DNA from: Mycobacterium europaeum
GTDB lineage: Bacteria; Actinomycetota; Actinomycetes; Mycobacteriales; Mycobacteriaceae
Reading direction: 5' to 3'
Assembly: GCF_002102155.1 (NCBI RefSeq)
Contig: NZ_LQOU01000010.1
Coordinates: forward strand, 186,001-250,000
DNA: 64,000 bases
Part shown: positions 34,034 to 41,770 of the stretch, piece after piece
Layout: each line of letters begins with the position of its first letter
How positions within the stretch are numbered: the first letter of the stretch is position 1
Made by a program: the position numbers and the translations under genes
The notes under the pieces: generated by a model
Seen by the model: the letters and a program-made list of their open reading frames with translations, nothing else
Database searches by the model: none
What the model was told of the DNA's origin: nothing

Positions 34034-35871
34034 CCAACCCGGATTGCCCCCCGTCGCAGACCCCGGACGACATCGACGTCGAGGCGCTGCGCGACAAGTA
34101 CCGCCGGGAACGCGAGAAGCGGCTGCGCCCGGAGGGGTCCAAACAGTACGTCGAACTGGTCGACGACTTCGCGGGGTACTACGAAACCGACCCGCACTCA
34201 CCGCCGTTGGTGCGCGATCCGATCTCGGCGGACATCGACGTCGCCGTGATCGGCGGCGGGTTCGGCGGCCTGCTGTGCGGCGCCCACCTGAAGAAGGCGG
34301 GCGTCGAGGACGTCCGGATCATCGAACTGGGCGGCGACTTCGGCGGGGTCTGGTACTGGAACCGCTACCCGGGCATCCAGTGCGACAACGAATCCTATTG
34401 CTATGTGCCGCTTCTCGAAGAGCTGAACTTCATTCCGTCGAAGAAGTTCGCCGACGGCGCCGAAATCTACGACCACTGCCGGCGCATCGGGAAACACTAC
34501 GGGCTCTACGACTCGGCGATCTTCTCCACCCAGGTTCGCGAGCTGCACTGGGACGAGCCCGGCAAACGCTGGCGGATCGCCACCGACCGGGGTGACGACA
34601 TCCGGGCCCGTTTCGTGGTGATGGCGTCGGGCCCGTTCCACCGGCCCAAGCTGCCGGGTATCCCGGGGATCAAGGACTTCAAGGGGCACAGCTTTCATTC
34701 GTCGCGCTGGGACTACGAATACACCGGCGGCGACACCTCGGGCGGACTGGACAAGCTCGCCGACAAACGGGTCGCGGTGGTGGGCACCGGCGCGACCGGC
34801 ATCCAGATCGTGCCGTTCCTGGGCCGGCATGCCAAGCATCTGTACGTCTTTCAGCGCACGCCGTCGTCGGTCGGCGCGCGCAACAACGCGCCGACCGATC
34901 CGGAGTGGGTGAAGACGCTCCAGCCGGGCTGGCAGAAGGAGCGGCAGCGCAACTTCCATGCCTGGACCTTCGAGGGGATGGCGCTGGGCCAACCGGACCT
35001 GGTCTGTGACTTCTGGACCGAGCTGGGCCGCAACACCGCCGCGCGGGTGCTCGCGCTCGAGGAGCCGGCCGCCATGACGCCGGAGCAGTTCATGGCCATC
35101 CGCGACGAGGAAGACTTCAAGGTGATGGAGCGGCTGCGGCGCAGGGTCGAGAGCCTGGTCGAGGACCCGGAGACCGCCGAGGCGCTCAAGCCCTACTACC
35201 GGTTCCTGTGCAAGAGGCCGACCACCAATGACGAGTACCTGCAGACCTTCAACCGTCCCAACGTGACCCTGGTCGACGTGTCGGCGAGCAAGGGCGTCGA
35301 GCGGGCGACCGAAAAGGGTCTGGTAGCCAACGGCATCGAGTACGAGGTCGACTGCATCATCTACGCCAGCGGCTTCGAGATCACCACGGAGATCAGCCGG
35401 CGGTATTCCATCGACGCGATAACCGGCCGCGATCGGGTGTCGCTCTTCGACCACTGGCGCGACGGCTACCAGACGCTGCACGGGATGACCAGCCGGGGTT
35501 TCCCCAACCAGTTCTTCACCGGCTTCACCCAGGTCGGCATCTCGGCGAACATCGCGGCCAACTACGAACTGCAGGGCGAGCACATCGCCTACATCATCTC
35601 CGAGGCGCTGGCCCGTGGCGCGACCACCGTCGAGCCCACCGAGGCCGCCCAGTCCCGGTGGTGCCAAACCATCCGGGAGACCGCGATCGACAACAGCGCG
35701 TTCGATTCCGAATGCACGCCGGGCTATTACAACAACGAAGGCGGTGGCGGGGGCGAGGGCATCCGGTCCCATCTGGGGGAGCCGTACGGGCCGGGGTTCT
35801 ACGCCTTCAGCGACCTGCTGACCGAATGGCGCGACAAGGGCGACCTGGACGGTCTAGAACTGGGATCGTGA
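34030..35871 (+). CDS. flavin-containing Baeyer-Villiger-type monooxygenase
   Basis: A 613-aa class B flavoprotein monooxygenase. FAD motif GGGFGG near residue 75, the Baeyer-Villiger fingerprint FKGHSFHSSRWD at 217-228 (FxGxxxHxxxW), and NADPH motif GTGATG near 256. A ~65-residue N-terminal extension before the FAD fold is typical of the longer PAMO/steroid-type BVMOs. It converts a ketone to an ester, or a cyclic ketone to a lactone. The start overlaps the LLM stop (ATGA) and the stop overlaps the next SDR start (TGATG). Confidence 0.9.
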   Translation: MTNPDCPPSQTPDDIDVEALRDKYRREREKRLRPEGSKQYVELVDDFAGYYETDPHSPPLVRDPISADIDVAVIGGGFGGLLCGAHLKKAGVEDVRIIELGGDFGGVWYWNRYPGIQCDNESYCYVPLLEELNFIPSKKFADGAEIYDHCRRIGKHYGLYDSAIFSTQVRELHWDEPGKRWRIATDRGDDIRARFVVMASGPFHRPKLPGIPGIKDFKGHSFHSSRWDYEYTGGDTSGGLDKLADKRVAVVGTGATGIQIVPFLGRHAKHLYVFQRTPSSVGARNNAPTDPEWVKTLQPGWQKERQRNFHAWTFEGMALGQPDLVCDFWTELGRNTAARVLALEEPAAMTPEQFMAIRDEEDFKVMERLRRRVESLVEDPETAEALKPYYRFLCKRPTTNDEYLQTFNRPNVTLVDVSASKGVERATEKGLVANGIEYEVDCIIYASGFEITTEISRRYSIDAITGRDRVSLFDHWRDGYQTLHGMTSRGFPNQFFTGFTQVGISANIAANYELQGEHIAYIISEALARGATTVEPTEAAQSRWCQTIRETAIDNSAFDSECTPGYYNNEGGGGGEGIRSHLGEPYGPGFYAFSDLLTEWRDKGDLDGLELGS

Positions 35872-36800
35872 TGGCGCAACTGAGATTCGACGACCGGGTG
35901 GCGGTGGTGACCGGCGCCGGCAGGGGGCTGGGCCGGGAGTACGCGCTGCTCCTGGCCGCCCGGGGCGCCAAGGTCGTGGTCAACGACACCGGCGGCGCGT
36001 TGACCGGCGCCGGCGCCGACGCCGGTCCCGCCCATCAGGTGGTCCGCGAGATCAGGGCGGCGGGCGGCGATGCCGTCGCCTGCACCGAGTCGGTCGCGAC
36101 GCCGCGGGGCGGCCAGGCGATCGTGCAAGCGGCACTGGACAACTACGGGCGCATCGACATCCTGATCCACAACGCCGGCAATGTCCGGCGGGGGTCCTTG
36201 AAGGAGATGAGCTACGAGGACTTCGACGCCGTCATCGACGTCCACCTGCGGGGCGCTTTCCACGTGGTGCGGCCGGCGTTCCCGCTCATGTGCGACGCCG
36301 GATACGGTCGTGTCGTGTTGACCTCGTCGATCGGCGGCCTCTACGGCAACCACGGCGTCGCCAACTATGCCGCCGCCAAGGCGGGCCTGCTCGGCCTGTC
36401 CAACGTCGTCGCGCTCGAGGGCGCCGCGGAAGGGGTGCTGTGCAACGTGATCGTGCCGTCGGCGGTGACGAGAATGGCCGAGGGTCTTGATATCTCGGCT
36501 TATCCGCCGATGGGCCCCGACCTGGTGGCGCCCGTGGTGGGCTTGCTGGCACACGAGAGGTGCCCGGTGAACGGCGAAATGCTGATTGCCATCGCCGGTC
36601 GGGTGGCCCGCGCCGTGATCGCCGAAACCCCCGGCGTGCACCGCCCGTCGTGGTCGCTCGAGGACGTGGCCGAGCAGATCGATGCGGTCCGCTACCTGGC
36701 CGCGCCGCTGGTTTTTCCCGTCGTGCCGGACGGCCACGGCGACCACATCCGCTACAGCTTCGAGACCGCGGCCCGCAAGGAAGGCGTGCGCCATGGCTAG
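35871..36800 (+). CDS. SDR family oxidoreductase, 17-beta-HSD4-like
   Basis: A 309-aa SDR with TGAGRGLGREYALLLAARGAKVVVNDTG, given here as the typical opening of the HSD17B4/MaoC-associated SDR group (TGAGRGLG then VVVNDTG), HNAG, catalytic Ser in LTSSIGGL and YAAAKAGL. The ~60-residue C-terminal extension is also typical of this group. It acts on 3-hydroxyacyl-CoA or hydroxysteroid-like substrates. Start and stop both overlap neighbours in the operon, with eight bases shared with the CoA-transferase gene. Confidence 0.85.
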   Translation: MAQLRFDDRVAVVTGAGRGLGREYALLLAARGAKVVVNDTGGALTGAGADAGPAHQVVREIRAAGGDAVACTESVATPRGGQAIVQAALDNYGRIDILIHNAGNVRRGSLKEMSYEDFDAVIDVHLRGAFHVVRPAFPLMCDAGYGRVVLTSSIGGLYGNHGVANYAAAKAGLLGLSNVVALEGAAEGVLCNVIVPSAVTRMAEGLDISAYPPMGPDLVAPVVGLLAHERCPVNGEMLIAIAGRVARAVIAETPGVHRPSWSLEDVAEQIDAVRYLAAPLVFPVVPDGHGDHIRYSFETAARKEGVRHG

Positions 36801-37992
36801 TCGCGCAGCCGGGCGCGGCGGCCCGCTGACCGGTGTGCGCGTCGTCGACCTCACCGCCATGGTGATGGGTCCCTACTGCACGCAGATCATGGCCGACATG
36901 GGCGCCGACGTGATCAAGGTCGAGCCGCCGCAGGGCGACGACACGCGCTACGTGTCGGTGGGGCCGGTCCGGGGCATGGGCGGCGTCTTCGTCAACGTCA
37001 ACCGCGGCAAGCGCGGCATCACGGTCGACCTGCGGTCGGAGTCGGGCAAGGCCGTCGTGCGGGCGCTGATCGAACGGGCCGACGTCTTCATCCACTCGAT
37101 GCGCTCCAAAGCCGTTGCCCGGCTGGGGTTCAGCTACGACGAGGTGGCGGCGATCAATCCGGGCATCGTCTACACCAACTGCTACGGCTACAGCCGGCGC
37201 GGCCCGAACGGGGACCTGCCCGCCTACGACGACACCATCCAGGCGGCCTGCGGGTTGCCGTACGTCCAGGAGCAGTTAACGGGCGAACCCAGCTACGTCG
37301 GCACCATCATGGCGGACAAGGTCGCCGGACTGACCGCGCTCTACGCCACCATGATGGCGTTGTTCCACCGCGAGCGCACCGGCGAGGGACAAGAGGTGGA
37401 AATCGGCATGTTCGAGACGATGGCGTCGTTCATGCTCGTCGAACACGCCAACGGCGCCATGTTCGACCCGCCCCTGGGGCCCGCGGTGTATCCGCGGACG
37501 GTGGCGCCGAACCGGAGGCCGTACCGCACCCGTGACGGCTACATCGCCGCGCTGATCTACAACGACAAGCACTGGGCCGCCTTCATGGAGGCGGTGCGGC
37601 CCCCGTGGCAGAGCGAGCTGTACGCGACTCTCGAGCGGCGCGCGCGGCAGATCGACACCGTGTACGCGCTGCTGGCCGAGACGATGGCGCAGCGGACGAC
37701 GCAGGAGTGGCTGGATCTGTTCCGGGAACTTCAGATACCGGCCGCGGCGCTGTCCAGTCCGGCGACACTCTTCGACGACGAGCATCTCGACGCCCTCGGG
37801 TTCTTCGAGACGGTGCCCACGCCGCACGGCCCGGTGCGGTTCCCCGGCGTGCCGACCTGGTTCTCCCGCACACCGGGACGCGTCGCCGGTCCGGCCCCGG
37901 AGCTCGGTGCCGACACCGCCGACGTGCTCGAGGAACTCGGCCTGGCCCTCGCCGAGGCGAACGCCGATGCGGAACCGGCCGGGCCCGTATAG
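36793..37992 (+). CDS. CaiB/BaiF family CoA-transferase
   Basis: A 399-aa class III CoA-transferase: LTGVRVVDLTAMVMGPYCTQIMADMGADVIKVE near the start (two adjoining family blocks), NRGKRGITVDL, and the region PAYDDTIQAACG that holds the catalytic Asp in relatives. It moves CoA between carboxylic acids without ATP, or acts as a racemase in some members. It is the last gene of the rightward operon, so a carboxylic product appears to be turned into a CoA thioester here as well as by the leftward ligase. A stem-loop follows 21 bp after the stop. Confidence 0.9.
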   Translation: MASRAAGRGGPLTGVRVVDLTAMVMGPYCTQIMADMGADVIKVEPPQGDDTRYVSVGPVRGMGGVFVNVNRGKRGITVDLRSESGKAVVRALIERADVFIHSMRSKAVARLGFSYDEVAAINPGIVYTNCYGYSRRGPNGDLPAYDDTIQAACGLPYVQEQLTGEPSYVGTIMADKVAGLTALYATMMALFHRERTGEGQEVEIGMFETMASFMLVEHANGAMFDPPLGPAVYPRTVAPNRRPYRTRDGYIAALIYNDKHWAAFMEAVRPPWQSELYATLERRARQIDTVYALLAETMAQRTTQEWLDLFRELQIPAAALSSPATLFDDEHLDALGFFETVPTPHGPVRFPGVPTWFSRTPGRVAGPAPELGADTADVLEELGLALAEANADAEPAGPV

Positions 37993-38013
37993 CACGCGCG
38001 GCGCCGTCCAAAA

Positions 38014-38030
38014 GCGAAGCGGGTCTTCGC
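38014..38030. terminator. stem-loop after the rightward catabolic operon
   Basis: GCGAAG (38014-38019), loop CGGGT, CTTCGC (38025-38030): a perfect 6-bp stem 21 bp past the CoA-transferase stop. No T run follows. The rest of 37993-38226 holds no gene I can support. Confidence 0.45.
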
Positions 38031-38226
38031 GTGTCTCTCCGGTCGATCCGGCCGCCTCGCCTCTAGGCTGGCTTGCTGAACTCAACAGGAGGGGCAGCGA
38101 CGTATCGGCATCAACCATGGCGCCGGGCGAGATGGTAGTTACGGCGCGCTGACAGCAAGCACCGAGCCGGGCGGGACTCATCCCGCACCGGCTCGTCGGG
38201 CTCGGCGGCCCCGCTGGGTCGCGCCG

Positions 38227-40230
38227 GTGCGGCGCGTCGGCCGCCTGGCGATCTGGGATAAACCGGAGCGGCGCAGCGGGATTCCCGCGCTCGACGGGTT
38301 ACGCGCGATAGCGGTCGCGCTGGTGCTGGTCGGCCACGGCGGCATCCCCGGCGTGGGCGGCGGGTTCATCGGCGTCGACGTCTTCTTCGTACTCAGCGGC
38401 TTCCTGATCACCTCGCTGCTCCTGGACGAGCTGGGGCGCACCGGCCGTATCGAGCTGGCCGGCTTTTGGATTCGCCGTGCGCGCCGGCTGTTGCCGGCCC
38501 TGGTGCTGATGGTGCTCACGGTGGCGGCGGCCCGCCAGCTCCTGCCCGAGCGGTCCCTGACCGGGCTGCGCGACGACGCCATCGCGGCGTTCGTGTGGAT
38601 GGCGAACTGGCGGTTCGTCGCCCAGAAGACCGACTATTTCACGCAGGGTGCCCCGCCCTCGCCGCTGCAGCACACCTGGTCGCTCGGGGTGGAAGAGCAG
38701 TACTACTTCGTGTGGCCGGTGCTGCTGATCGCGGTGACGCTGCTGTTGGCCGCCCGTGCGCGGCGCCGCCGCACCCAGGCCACGGTGGGGGGCGTCCGGT
38801 TCGCGACGTTCGTGATCGCCACCGTGGGGGCCCTGGCGTCGGCCGTGCTCGCGATGGTGATGGTGACCGACCACACCCGCGACCGCGTCTACTTCGGGAC
38901 CGATACCCGCGCCCAGGCGCTGCTGACCGGCGCCGCGGCGGCGGCCCTGCTGGTTCGCGACTGGCCGTCGCTGAACCGGGGCTGGTGCATGATCCGGACC
39001 CGCTGGGCCCGGCGCGTCGCCCGCGTGCTGCCACTCGCCGGCCTGGCGGGTCTCGCGACGGCGACCCATTACGCCACCGGCAGTAGCGGCGAGTTCCGCC
39101 ACGGCCTGTTCATCGGGGTCGCGATCGCGTCCGTTCTGGTGGTGGCGCCCGTGGCCTTGGAACAGCGGGGCGCGGCCGCCCGCATCCTGGCGGCCCCGCC
39201 CCTGGTGTGGCTGGGCACTATCTCCTACGGCGTCTATCTGTGGCACTGGCCAATCTTTCTGGTGCTCAACGGCGAGCGCACCGGGTGGACGGGGCTGCCG
39301 CTGTTCGCCGCCCGGTGCGGCGCGACGGTGGCGCTGGCCGCCGCGTCGTGGTGGCTGATCGAACAACCCATCCGGCGCTGGCGGCCGGCGCGGGTGCCGC
39401 TATTGCCGCTGGCGGCCGCCACGGTGGCCAGCGCCGCCGCGGTGACACTGATGGTCGTCCCGGTAGGCGCCGGGCCCGGCCTGCGCGAGGTCGGTCTGCC
39501 GCCGGGGGTCTCGGCGGTCGCCGCGGTGTCGCCGTCGCCGCCGGGCGGCAGCCGCCCGGCGGGCCCCCGCGACCCCAACCGGCCCTTCACCGTCTCGGTG
39601 TTCGGCGATTCGATCGGGTGGACGTGGATGCACTACCTGCCGCCGACGCCGGGATTCGCGTTCCTCGACCACACCGTGATCGGCTGCAGCCTGGTCCGCG
39701 GCACGCCGTACCGGTACATCGGTCAAACCCTGGAGCAGCGACCGGCGTGCGACGGCTGGCCGATCCGCTGGTCGACCCAGGTCAGCCAGGACCAGCCGGA
39801 CGTCGCGCTGCTGATCATCGGCCGCTGGGAAACCGTCGACCGCGTGAACGAGGGCCAGTGGACCCACATCGGCGACCCGACCTTCGATGCGTACCTCAAC
39901 GGCGAGCTAGAGCGTGCGCTGAACATCGTGAGCGCCAACGGCGTTCGAGTGGTGGTCGCGACGGTGCCATACAGCAGGGGCGGTGAGAAGCCGGACGGCC
40001 GCCTGTATCCCGAAGACCAGCCCGACCGGGTCAACCTGTGGAACACCATGCTGCGCAAGACGGTCGCCCACCACCCGGGCGTGCAAATCCTCGACCTCAA
40101 CAAAAAGCTCTGTCCGGACGGCGTCTACACCGCCAAGGTCGACGGCATCAAGGTCCGCAGTGACGGCGTCCACCTCACGCCCGAAGGGGTGAAATGGTTG
40201 ACGCCGTGGCTCGAGGAATCGCTGCGCTAG
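38227..40230 (+). CDS. OatA-type membrane O-acyltransferase with SGNH domain
   Basis: A 667-aa two-part protein. Residues ~18-425 are an acyltransferase_3 membrane domain with about ten hydrophobic segments (IPALDGLRAIAV start, catalytic His in LVGHGG, VFFVLSGFLI, SLGVEEQYYFVWP). Residues ~450-667 are an extracytoplasmic SGNH hydrolase-like domain with the GDS motif (FGDSIGW) and the DGVHLTPEG Asp/His pair. Such proteins O-acetylate or acylate cell-wall glycans or glycolipids. It matches M. tuberculosis Rv0111 by position and type, from memory. The start is the GTG at 38227, the first start codon available in frame. Confidence 0.9.
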   Translation: MRRVGRLAIWDKPERRSGIPALDGLRAIAVALVLVGHGGIPGVGGGFIGVDVFFVLSGFLITSLLLDELGRTGRIELAGFWIRRARRLLPALVLMVLTVAAARQLLPERSLTGLRDDAIAAFVWMANWRFVAQKTDYFTQGAPPSPLQHTWSLGVEEQYYFVWPVLLIAVTLLLAARARRRRTQATVGGVRFATFVIATVGALASAVLAMVMVTDHTRDRVYFGTDTRAQALLTGAAAAALLVRDWPSLNRGWCMIRTRWARRVARVLPLAGLAGLATATHYATGSSGEFRHGLFIGVAIASVLVVAPVALEQRGAAARILAAPPLVWLGTISYGVYLWHWPIFLVLNGERTGWTGLPLFAARCGATVALAAASWWLIEQPIRRWRPARVPLLPLAAATVASAAAVTLMVVPVGAGPGLREVGLPPGVSAVAAVSPSPPGGSRPAGPRDPNRPFTVSVFGDSIGWTWMHYLPPTPGFAFLDHTVIGCSLVRGTPYRYIGQTLEQRPACDGWPIRWSTQVSQDQPDVALLIIGRWETVDRVNEGQWTHIGDPTFDAYLNGELERALNIVSANGVRVVVATVPYSRGGEKPDGRLYPEDQPDRVNLWNTMLRKTVAHHPGVQILDLNKKLCPDGVYTAKVDGIKVRSDGVHLTPEGVKWLTPWLEESLR

Positions 40231-40233
40231 GTC

Positions 40234-40893
40234 CTAATCGCCGGTGCGGCAGCTGATCTCCATGCTGTCGCCCTCCCGGACTCCGAAGTTGAAGCTCACA
40301 TAGCCGTTGCCGGGATTGCGCACCCGATCCAGGTACGGCTGCGTGTCGGCGGCGCTGGTGTTGTCGGCTACCACCAACGCCCCCGTCGAAAGCCGGGGTT
40401 CGAGCAGCTCGATCACCGGCAGATACAGGTCCTTCCAGCCGTCCAGCAAGACGAAGTCGACGGGCCCGTCCAGCCCGGCCAGCGTGGTCAGCGCATCTCC
40501 TTCGAGGACGGTGATCACGTCGTCCAGACCGGTTAGCGCGAAGGTCTGCCGCGCGGCGGCGATCTTCGTCTCGTTGAGCTCGGTCGTCACCACCCGGCCG
40601 GAGCCGTTGTCGCGCACCGCCGATGCCAGATGCACGGCGGAGATGCCGAACGACATTCCGAACTCGACGACCGTCGCCGGCCGGGCCGCCCGCACCAGCG
40701 CGTAGAGCAGCCGGCCGGCCTCCGGTGTGACCGGGATGTAGAACTCGCTCATCGCGTCGGCGCGTTCCCGCGCGGTCATCGGCCGGTCGAAATCGCCGTG
40801 CCGCTGGCGCAACAGCGACATCTGGTTCTCCGCCTCGGTGTACATCCGGTCGAGAACGGTCGAGACCTTCGGATCTTGCAGAGTGTTGGCCAT
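40234..40893 (-). CDS. O-methyltransferase family protein
   Basis: A 219-aa SAM enzyme of the Methyltransf_24/catechol-type group: VVEFGMSFGISAVHLASAV for motif I, VVTTELNETKI for the ribose contact, and DFVLLDGWKDLYLPVIELLEPRL for motif IV, which in family members carries a metal-binding Asp. The ATG at 40893 is chosen because the protein begins with the usual helical lid; upstream codons translate the riboswitch region and are not protein-like. Convergent with the acyltransferase gene with a 3-bp gap. Confidence 0.85.
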   Translation of the reverse strand: MANTLQDPKVSTVLDRMYTEAENQMSLLRQRHGDFDRPMTARERADAMSEFYIPVTPEAGRLLYALVRAARPATVVEFGMSFGISAVHLASAVRDNGSGRVVTTELNETKIAAARQTFALTGLDDVITVLEGDALTTLAGLDGPVDFVLLDGWKDLYLPVIELLEPRLSTGALVVADNTSAADTQPYLDRVRNPGNGYVSFNFGVREGDSMEISCRTGD

Positions 40894-40980
40894 GGTGTCG
40901 AGGGTAGGCGCCGGCGCCGCGCGACCGGCCCGGGCAGGCGCTAGCCCCGTCCACCTGCCGCAACGGTTACGCGAATGAGT

Positions 40981-41009
40981 TTGACGGGCCCTGGGCCGCG
41001 GTGTACAAA
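40981..41009 (+). promoter_or_regulatory. sigma-A-like promoter of the M-box operon
   Basis: TTGACG (40981-40986), 17-bp spacer, TACAAA (41004-41009). Transcription would begin near 41016, just before the first stem of the M-box. Confidence 0.55.
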
Positions 41010-41016
41010 GGGTTTC

Positions 41017-41300
41017 GCAAGCACCTCGGTAGGTGAGGCGTCTGCATGGACACAGGCCACTGACCCCGAACGTCGAGAGACGCCCCGGGTCAGGACAGCT
41101 CTTCCCGGACCCAAGGGTTGAGCCCAAGTGGCTTCCGGAACGGGGAGCGATCGCAAGCGCGGCGAAGCCGGGCGAAGCGGGTCGCGACCCTCGGTCGGGA
41201 GCGATCGCAAGCGCGGCGAAGCCGGGCGAAGCGGGTCGCGACCGTCTGTCAGGTTCCGGATACGCCGTGCAGTGCCGAAGCTCCGACGAGAGGGGTGCGG
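41017..41300 (+). promoter_or_regulatory. M-box (ykoK) magnesium riboswitch
   Basis: The conserved M-box blocks are all present in order: GTAGGTGAGGC then CTGCATGGA (41029-41050), AACGTCGAGAGACGCC (41069-41084), GGGTCAGGACAG (41087-41098), and on the 3' side CGTGCAGTGCCGAAGCTC (41266-41283). The closing stem pairs GCACCTCGG near 41020 with the GAGGGGTGC region near 41290. In the known structure these blocks bind several Mg2+ ions and fold a compact aptamer. The arm between the third and fourth blocks is greatly enlarged by a tandem repeat. The gene controlled is an NRAMP-related transporter, a fitting Mg2+ importer. The boundaries are approximate. Confidence 0.85.
41143..41243 (+). repeat. 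two perfect 47-bp direct repeats inside the M-box variable arm
   Basis: Positions 41143-41189 and 41197-41243 are identical over 47 bp (unit begins GGGAGCGATCGCAAGC and ends GGGTCGCGACC), separated by seven bases, for a 54-bp period. Each unit contains two perfect palindromes, GCGATCGC and GGTCGCGACC, so each can fold by itself. The unit looks like a REP-type intergenic repeat of mycobacteria, but I see no third copy in this window. Confidence 0.9.
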
Positions 41301-41393
41301 TCGGCGGCACGTCGTCGGCATTCGTTTCCCTCCTGTTCAGGTGACCAGTGATGACACCCGCGTGTGTCGCGGCCGTGAGGGGGTGAGGACGAG

Positions 41394-41468
41394 ATGAGTC
41401 CGGGCGATAGTCCCTATCCGAAATCCGTCTTGTTCCGATCCGGTTCCGGCTTTCCTTCTGCCGCCTGA
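41394..41468 (+). CDS. possible 24-codon upstream ORF in the leader
   Basis: ATG at 41394 follows GGGGGTGAGGACGAG, giving the peptide MSPGDSPYPKSVLFRSGSGF plus PSAA and a TGA at 41466-41468. It lies between the M-box and the main ribosome-binding site. Four prolines and an aspartate cluster near the start; short Pro- or Asp-rich leader peptides act as Mg2+ sensors in other bacteria because ribosomes stall or break up on them at low Mg2+. Translation here is not proven. Confidence 0.4.
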   Translation: MSPGDSPYPKSVLFRSGSGFPSAA

Positions 41469-41541
41469 GCTTTCACGGACACCCCGGTCCCTAGCGGCGC
41501 GTTCGCTCCTGTCCGGGTGCCACGGGCTCAGCCGATCGGAC

Positions 41542-41554
41542 CTCCCGCAAGGAG
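41542..41554 (+). promoter_or_regulatory. hairpin covering the Shine-Dalgarno sequence
   Basis: CTCC (41542-41545), loop CGCAA, GGAG (41551-41554): the GGAG is the core of the AAGGAG ribosome-binding site of the 69-aa gene at 41561. Pairing would hide it, giving a possible translational switch downstream of the riboswitch. Confidence 0.4.
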
Positions 41555-41560
41555 AAGATC

Positions 41561-41770
41561 ATGGCTTTTGTTGTCACACACCGTCTCACCGCTTCGACCG
41601 GGGGTCGGGGACGTTCGTGGCTGCGGTCGGCGCGGTTGTGGGCCAACAAGGTGCACGCGCGGACCGTCCTGTCCCCCCAGGAGCGGGCCAACCTGTACGT
41701 GGCGCGCATGCCGATCGCGGTGGTCACCGCGTCGCTCGGTGGTCACCCGTCGGCCGGCCCCCACCGGTGA
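41561..41770 (+). CDS. 69-aa small protein under M-box control
   Basis: A basic protein (RSWLRSARLWANKVHARTVLS in its middle, cut here to its core; LSPQERANLYVARMPIAVV towards the end) with a near-ideal start: AAGGAG six bases before the ATG. Its TGA overlaps the GTG of the transporter gene (GTGA), so the two are translationally coupled. I recall that M. tuberculosis has a small gene of unknown function, Rv1535, directly under an M-box, and this may be a relative. It could assist the transporter or serve as a leader gene. Confidence 0.65.
   Translation: MAFVVTHRLTASTGGRGRSWLRSARLWANKVHARTVLSPQERANLYVARMPIAVVTASLGGHPSAGPHR

Noticed and set aside
25719..37992. The island as a recent mobile element
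   Set aside because: No integrase, transposase, flanking tRNA or obvious direct repeats were seen, and base and codon use match the neighbours.
38087..38152. A small gene after the AGGAGGGG at 38087-38094
   Set aside because: No start codon lies at a workable distance; the next ATG (38118) is over 20 bases away and gives only 11 codons.
41143..41243. A CRISPR array
   Set aside because: Only two repeats, a 7-nt spacer and no cas genes; the repeat lies in a riboswitch arm.
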